Shown here: one piece after another, positions 5,757 to 7,596 of the stretch
How positions within the stretch are numbered: position 1 is the stretch's first letter
Layout: every line of letters begins with the position of its first letter
NCBI GenBank assembly: GCA_002329445.1
Contig: DCTU01000081.1
Span: 10,371-17,966, forward strand
Direction: 5' to 3'
From: a bacterium UBP9_UBA1432
GTDB taxonomy: Bacteria > Vulcanimicrobiota > Xenobia > Xenobiales > Xenobiaceae
DNA: 7,596 nt
The notes under the pieces: generated by a model
Seen by the model: the letters and a program-made list of their open reading frames with translations, nothing else
The model's database searches: none
Told to the model about the DNA's origin: nothing
Position numbers and translations under genes: made by a program

Positions 5757-7255
5757 GCAACTCGACCATCGAGGAAGCCCTGGCCAGCGCCGCCAGGATC
5801 ACATCCCGCCTTGGGATCGACTGTGCCGACGAGATCCAGGAGATCGCCGGATTCCTGAAGGGCCCGCACGTGGTGGCCGTTGCCGGCCTTCCCGGCTCAG
5901 GCCGCAGCACCGTGGGTCAACGGCTGCAGCCTCTCCCCCCGGCCACCAGGATGCTGGAATTGGACCTGCGGACTGCCGGGAAACGGGGCCTCTGGGATGC
6001 CCTGATACTGGTCACGCCCGCAGACCGGGCCCTCTCCCAGAACGAGGAGGAGGTCGCCCGAACCAGCCGGCTGGGCCGGCGGGCCACCTGGCTGGTGGTC
6101 TCCCGGGCCGATGGACTGGGAACGGGCGAGGCACGACGGGCGGCCGAAGAGGAGATCGCCACCCTGAGGCTGGAGCCGGCCCTGGGCCGCCTGGGCGTGC
6201 CCTGGCATTTCAACGGAACGGACGACTCCCTGGAGGCACTGGCCGGACAACTGGCCTTCAGCCTCGCCAAGGACCCGCGGCAGGCACACGAGCGGGCCGC
6301 TCTGGATGGTCTGAGCCGCCTGCTGGAACGGGCGATCGCCGAATTCTCGGAGCGGGTGCGCAGACGAGAGCGGGAGTACGAGCAACTGCGGGAGCTGCAG
6401 GCCTCGGTTCCCCTGACGCTGGCCTACCTGGAGGAGGTCGTCCGCCTGGCCCGCCTGACGGCGGCCGAGGAGGGCCGCGCGGTGACGGAAGGCCTGCTCG
6501 AGGCCGGGCACAAGACCCTGCTGGAAGCCCTGGCGTGGTTGGAAGGCCAGGGCGCGGGTGACTGGGCGGACGTGGAAAGGCCTCTGCGCGAAGCCTGGGA
6601 CGCAGCATTGGTGAAGGCTCCAGAGGCCTGCGCTTCCGCACGCGACGGCGTCCTGGGCGAGCTCGGACGCCTGGCGGCTCGGATCGACCTGGTGGCCGAA
6701 CAGCTCGGGCTGAGCCCTCGGATGCAGGTGCCCACCGAGGGCCGCTGGTCCTCCGAAGACGTCGAGCGGGCTGCCGGCGCCCTGCCCCGTGAGTTCCTGG
6801 AACCCCGCCTGGAAGACCTCCGGTCCATGGCCTCCGACGAAGTGCGCCGAAAATGTGACGAGGAGGCGCAGGAGGAGCCGGATCCCGACGAGGGTGACTG
6901 GCCAAAGAGTGACCTGGAGGAGTTGGGCGACCAACTTCGCGACACGGCCAAGGCCCTCGTGGCGAAGGCCAGGAACTCCATGCAGGGGCCCTTCGCTCAA
7001 CGAGCGGAGGCGCGCTTGCTCGACGGGCTGAGCGCCATGCTTCGGCCCAAGCTGTCACGCCTGACCGAGGCCGCCACCATCACCTCCGAGGTGATGGCCA
7101 GGAACGCGGTGAACCGGTTCGCAGAGCAGTTGACCAGCACCGTCGACCTTCTGCAACGGGAGTTGCGGCAACGCCACCAATGGGGCGAGGCCTACCAGGA
7201 GCTCCTGGACCTGGCTTCTTGGGTAGACCTGAGGAGGGAAGCCTGTGGCCACTGA
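5753..7255 (+). CDS. Degenerate dynamin-like GTPase partner protein
   Basis: This 500-residue protein starts at GTG in a GTGA overlap with the preceding stop. Its N-terminal 170 residues look like a P-loop GTPase fold: a beta strand (VVAVAG), then GLPGSGRS (45-52), an LILVTPAD strand, and SRAD (117-120) at the G4 position. The invariant P-loop Lys is Arg51, no DTPG motif is visible, and G4 has Arg for Lys. Nucleotide hydrolysis is therefore doubtful. The remainder is mostly helical. A coiled-coil-like Arg/Glu-rich stretch spans about 190-225, and an acidic patch spans about 369-383 (CDEEAQEEPDPDEGDW). I see no membrane segment. Family knowledge: bacterial dynamins are often encoded in pairs (LeoA/LeoBC, IniA/IniC, tandem BDLPs) that assemble together. 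I infer a regulatory or structural partner of the adjacent GTPase. It could instead be an unrelated P-loop protein. Confidence 0.85.
   Translation: MSNSTIEEALASAARITSRLGIDCADEIQEIAGFLKGPHVVAVAGLPGSGRSTVGQRLQPLPPATRMLELDLRTAGKRGLWDALILVTPADRALSQNEEEVARTSRLGRRATWLVVSRADGLGTGEARRAAEEEIATLRLEPALGRLGVPWHFNGTDDSLEALAGQLAFSLAKDPRQAHERAALDGLSRLLERAIAEFSERVRRREREYEQLRELQASVPLTLAYLEEVVRLARLTAAEEGRAVTEGLLEAGHKTLLEALAWLEGQGAGDWADVERPLREAWDAALVKAPEACASARDGVLGELGRLAARIDLVAEQLGLSPRMQVPTEGRWSSEDVERAAGALPREFLEPRLEDLRSMASDEVRRKCDEEAQEEPDPDEGDWPKSDLEELGDQLRDTAKALVAKARNSMQGPFAQRAEARLLDGLSAMLRPKLSRLTEAATITSEVMARNAVNRFAEQLTSTVDLLQRELRQRHQWGEAYQELLDLASWVDLRREACGH
7231..7237 (+). promoter_or_regulatory. Strong ribosome binding site (GAGGAGG) for the third GTPase-like gene
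   Basis: GAGGAGG sits seven bases before the GTG at 7245 and inside the end of the preceding gene. It is the best Shine-Dalgarno match at any gene start in the window. It fixes GTG 7245 as the start of the right-edge gene. Confidence 0.75.
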
Positions 7256-7596
7256 CGTCTCGGAACTCCTGAGCCTCCCTGCCAGGGTGCAGCGGGTCCG
7301 AGAGGCGGCGGACCGTGCCGGCTGGCACCTCCCGACCTGGCTGGTTCCCAGACCTCTCACACTGGGTCTGATCGGCCCCGTGGATTCGGGCAAGACCGCG
7401 TTCCTGCGCGCCATGCTCGACCTGAAGGAGCGACAACTCGGCTGTCTTCTGGAACGGCCGGGCCGAGACACCATGTGCCGGGTCGAATACGTCCACGGCC
7501 CCCAGATGGGGGTCCTCCTCTACCAGGAAGACCATGCCCGGCCGATTCCCTTCGACCCCGACGGGTCAGGAATATGGCAGACCTCGGGACTGAAGC
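7245..7596 (+). CDS. Third P-loop/dynamin-like GTPase, 5' part, cut by right edge
   Basis: Starting at GTG 7245, the frame is open to the window end and gives 117 residues. It overlaps the preceding gene by 11 bases and has a strong ribosome site. A short N-terminal helix (about residues 5-26) leads to a hydrophobic strand and an intact Walker A, GPVDSGKT (44-51, Lys50). About 20 residues later, RDTMCRVEYVHG (about 75-86) resembles the dynamin switch-I region, where a Thr precedes a strand ending in Tyr-x-Gly. That makes a dynamin-like GTPase more likely than a general ATPase. The DxxG and NKxD motifs would lie beyond the edge, so the family call rests on the P-loop, the switch-I resemblance and the position after two related genes. 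Unlike its neighbour it keeps the catalytic Lys. Confidence 0.8.
   Translation, partial: MATDVSELLSLPARVQRVREAADRAGWHLPTWLVPRPLTLGLIGPVDSGKTAFLRAMLDLKERQLGCLLERPGRDTMCRVEYVHGPQMGVLLYQEDHARPIPFDPDGSGIWQTSGLK

Overview
The window is a high-GC bacterial segment whose codons mostly end in G or C, with CTG, GCC, GAG and GGC prominent. All credible genes lie on the plus strand. Nothing in it fixes the taxon. Codon use and gene content would suit a high-GC Gram-negative such as a myxobacterium-like, acidobacterial or related lineage, but that is a guess. I see no rRNA, tRNA, CRISPR array, transposase or integrase.

Layout. Positions 3-782 hold the 3' part of a gene of unknown function whose start is at or beyond the left edge. 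It is joined through a 4-base ATGA overlap to a 941-residue SNF2/RapA-type helicase-translocase (779-3604). A non-coding or uncertain stretch follows (3605 to about 3797, possibly to about 3950). It begins with a run of closely spaced G tracts, including ten consecutive G. Further on come short perfect palindromes and a repeated CCTCGAGG motif, which look regulatory. Then come three P-loop GTPase-like genes in a row. The first is a dynamin-like GTPase with an intact G1 motif, a DTPG motif and one long hydrophobic segment (3798-5756, start uncertain). The second is a 500-residue partner with a degenerate GTPase domain, coupled through a GTGA overlap (5753-7255). The third is a P-loop protein with an intact Walker A, overlapping by 11 bases and cut by the right edge (7245-7596+).

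Interpretation. The tight overlaps suggest two co-translated modules: unknown protein plus SNF2 translocase, and a set of two or three dynamin-like GTPases. A regulatory-looking spacer separates them. SNF2 helicases of the RapA/DrmD/DpdE kind occur in anti-phage systems such as DISARM and Dpd, and bacterial dynamins occur in others such as Eleos/LeoABC and DynA. I do not recognise this exact combination as a named system. The working idea is that a DNA- or chromatin-scanning motor is paired with a membrane-acting GTPase complex, possibly as a defence island module. This is inferred from domain content and gene order. The system probably continues beyond both edges.
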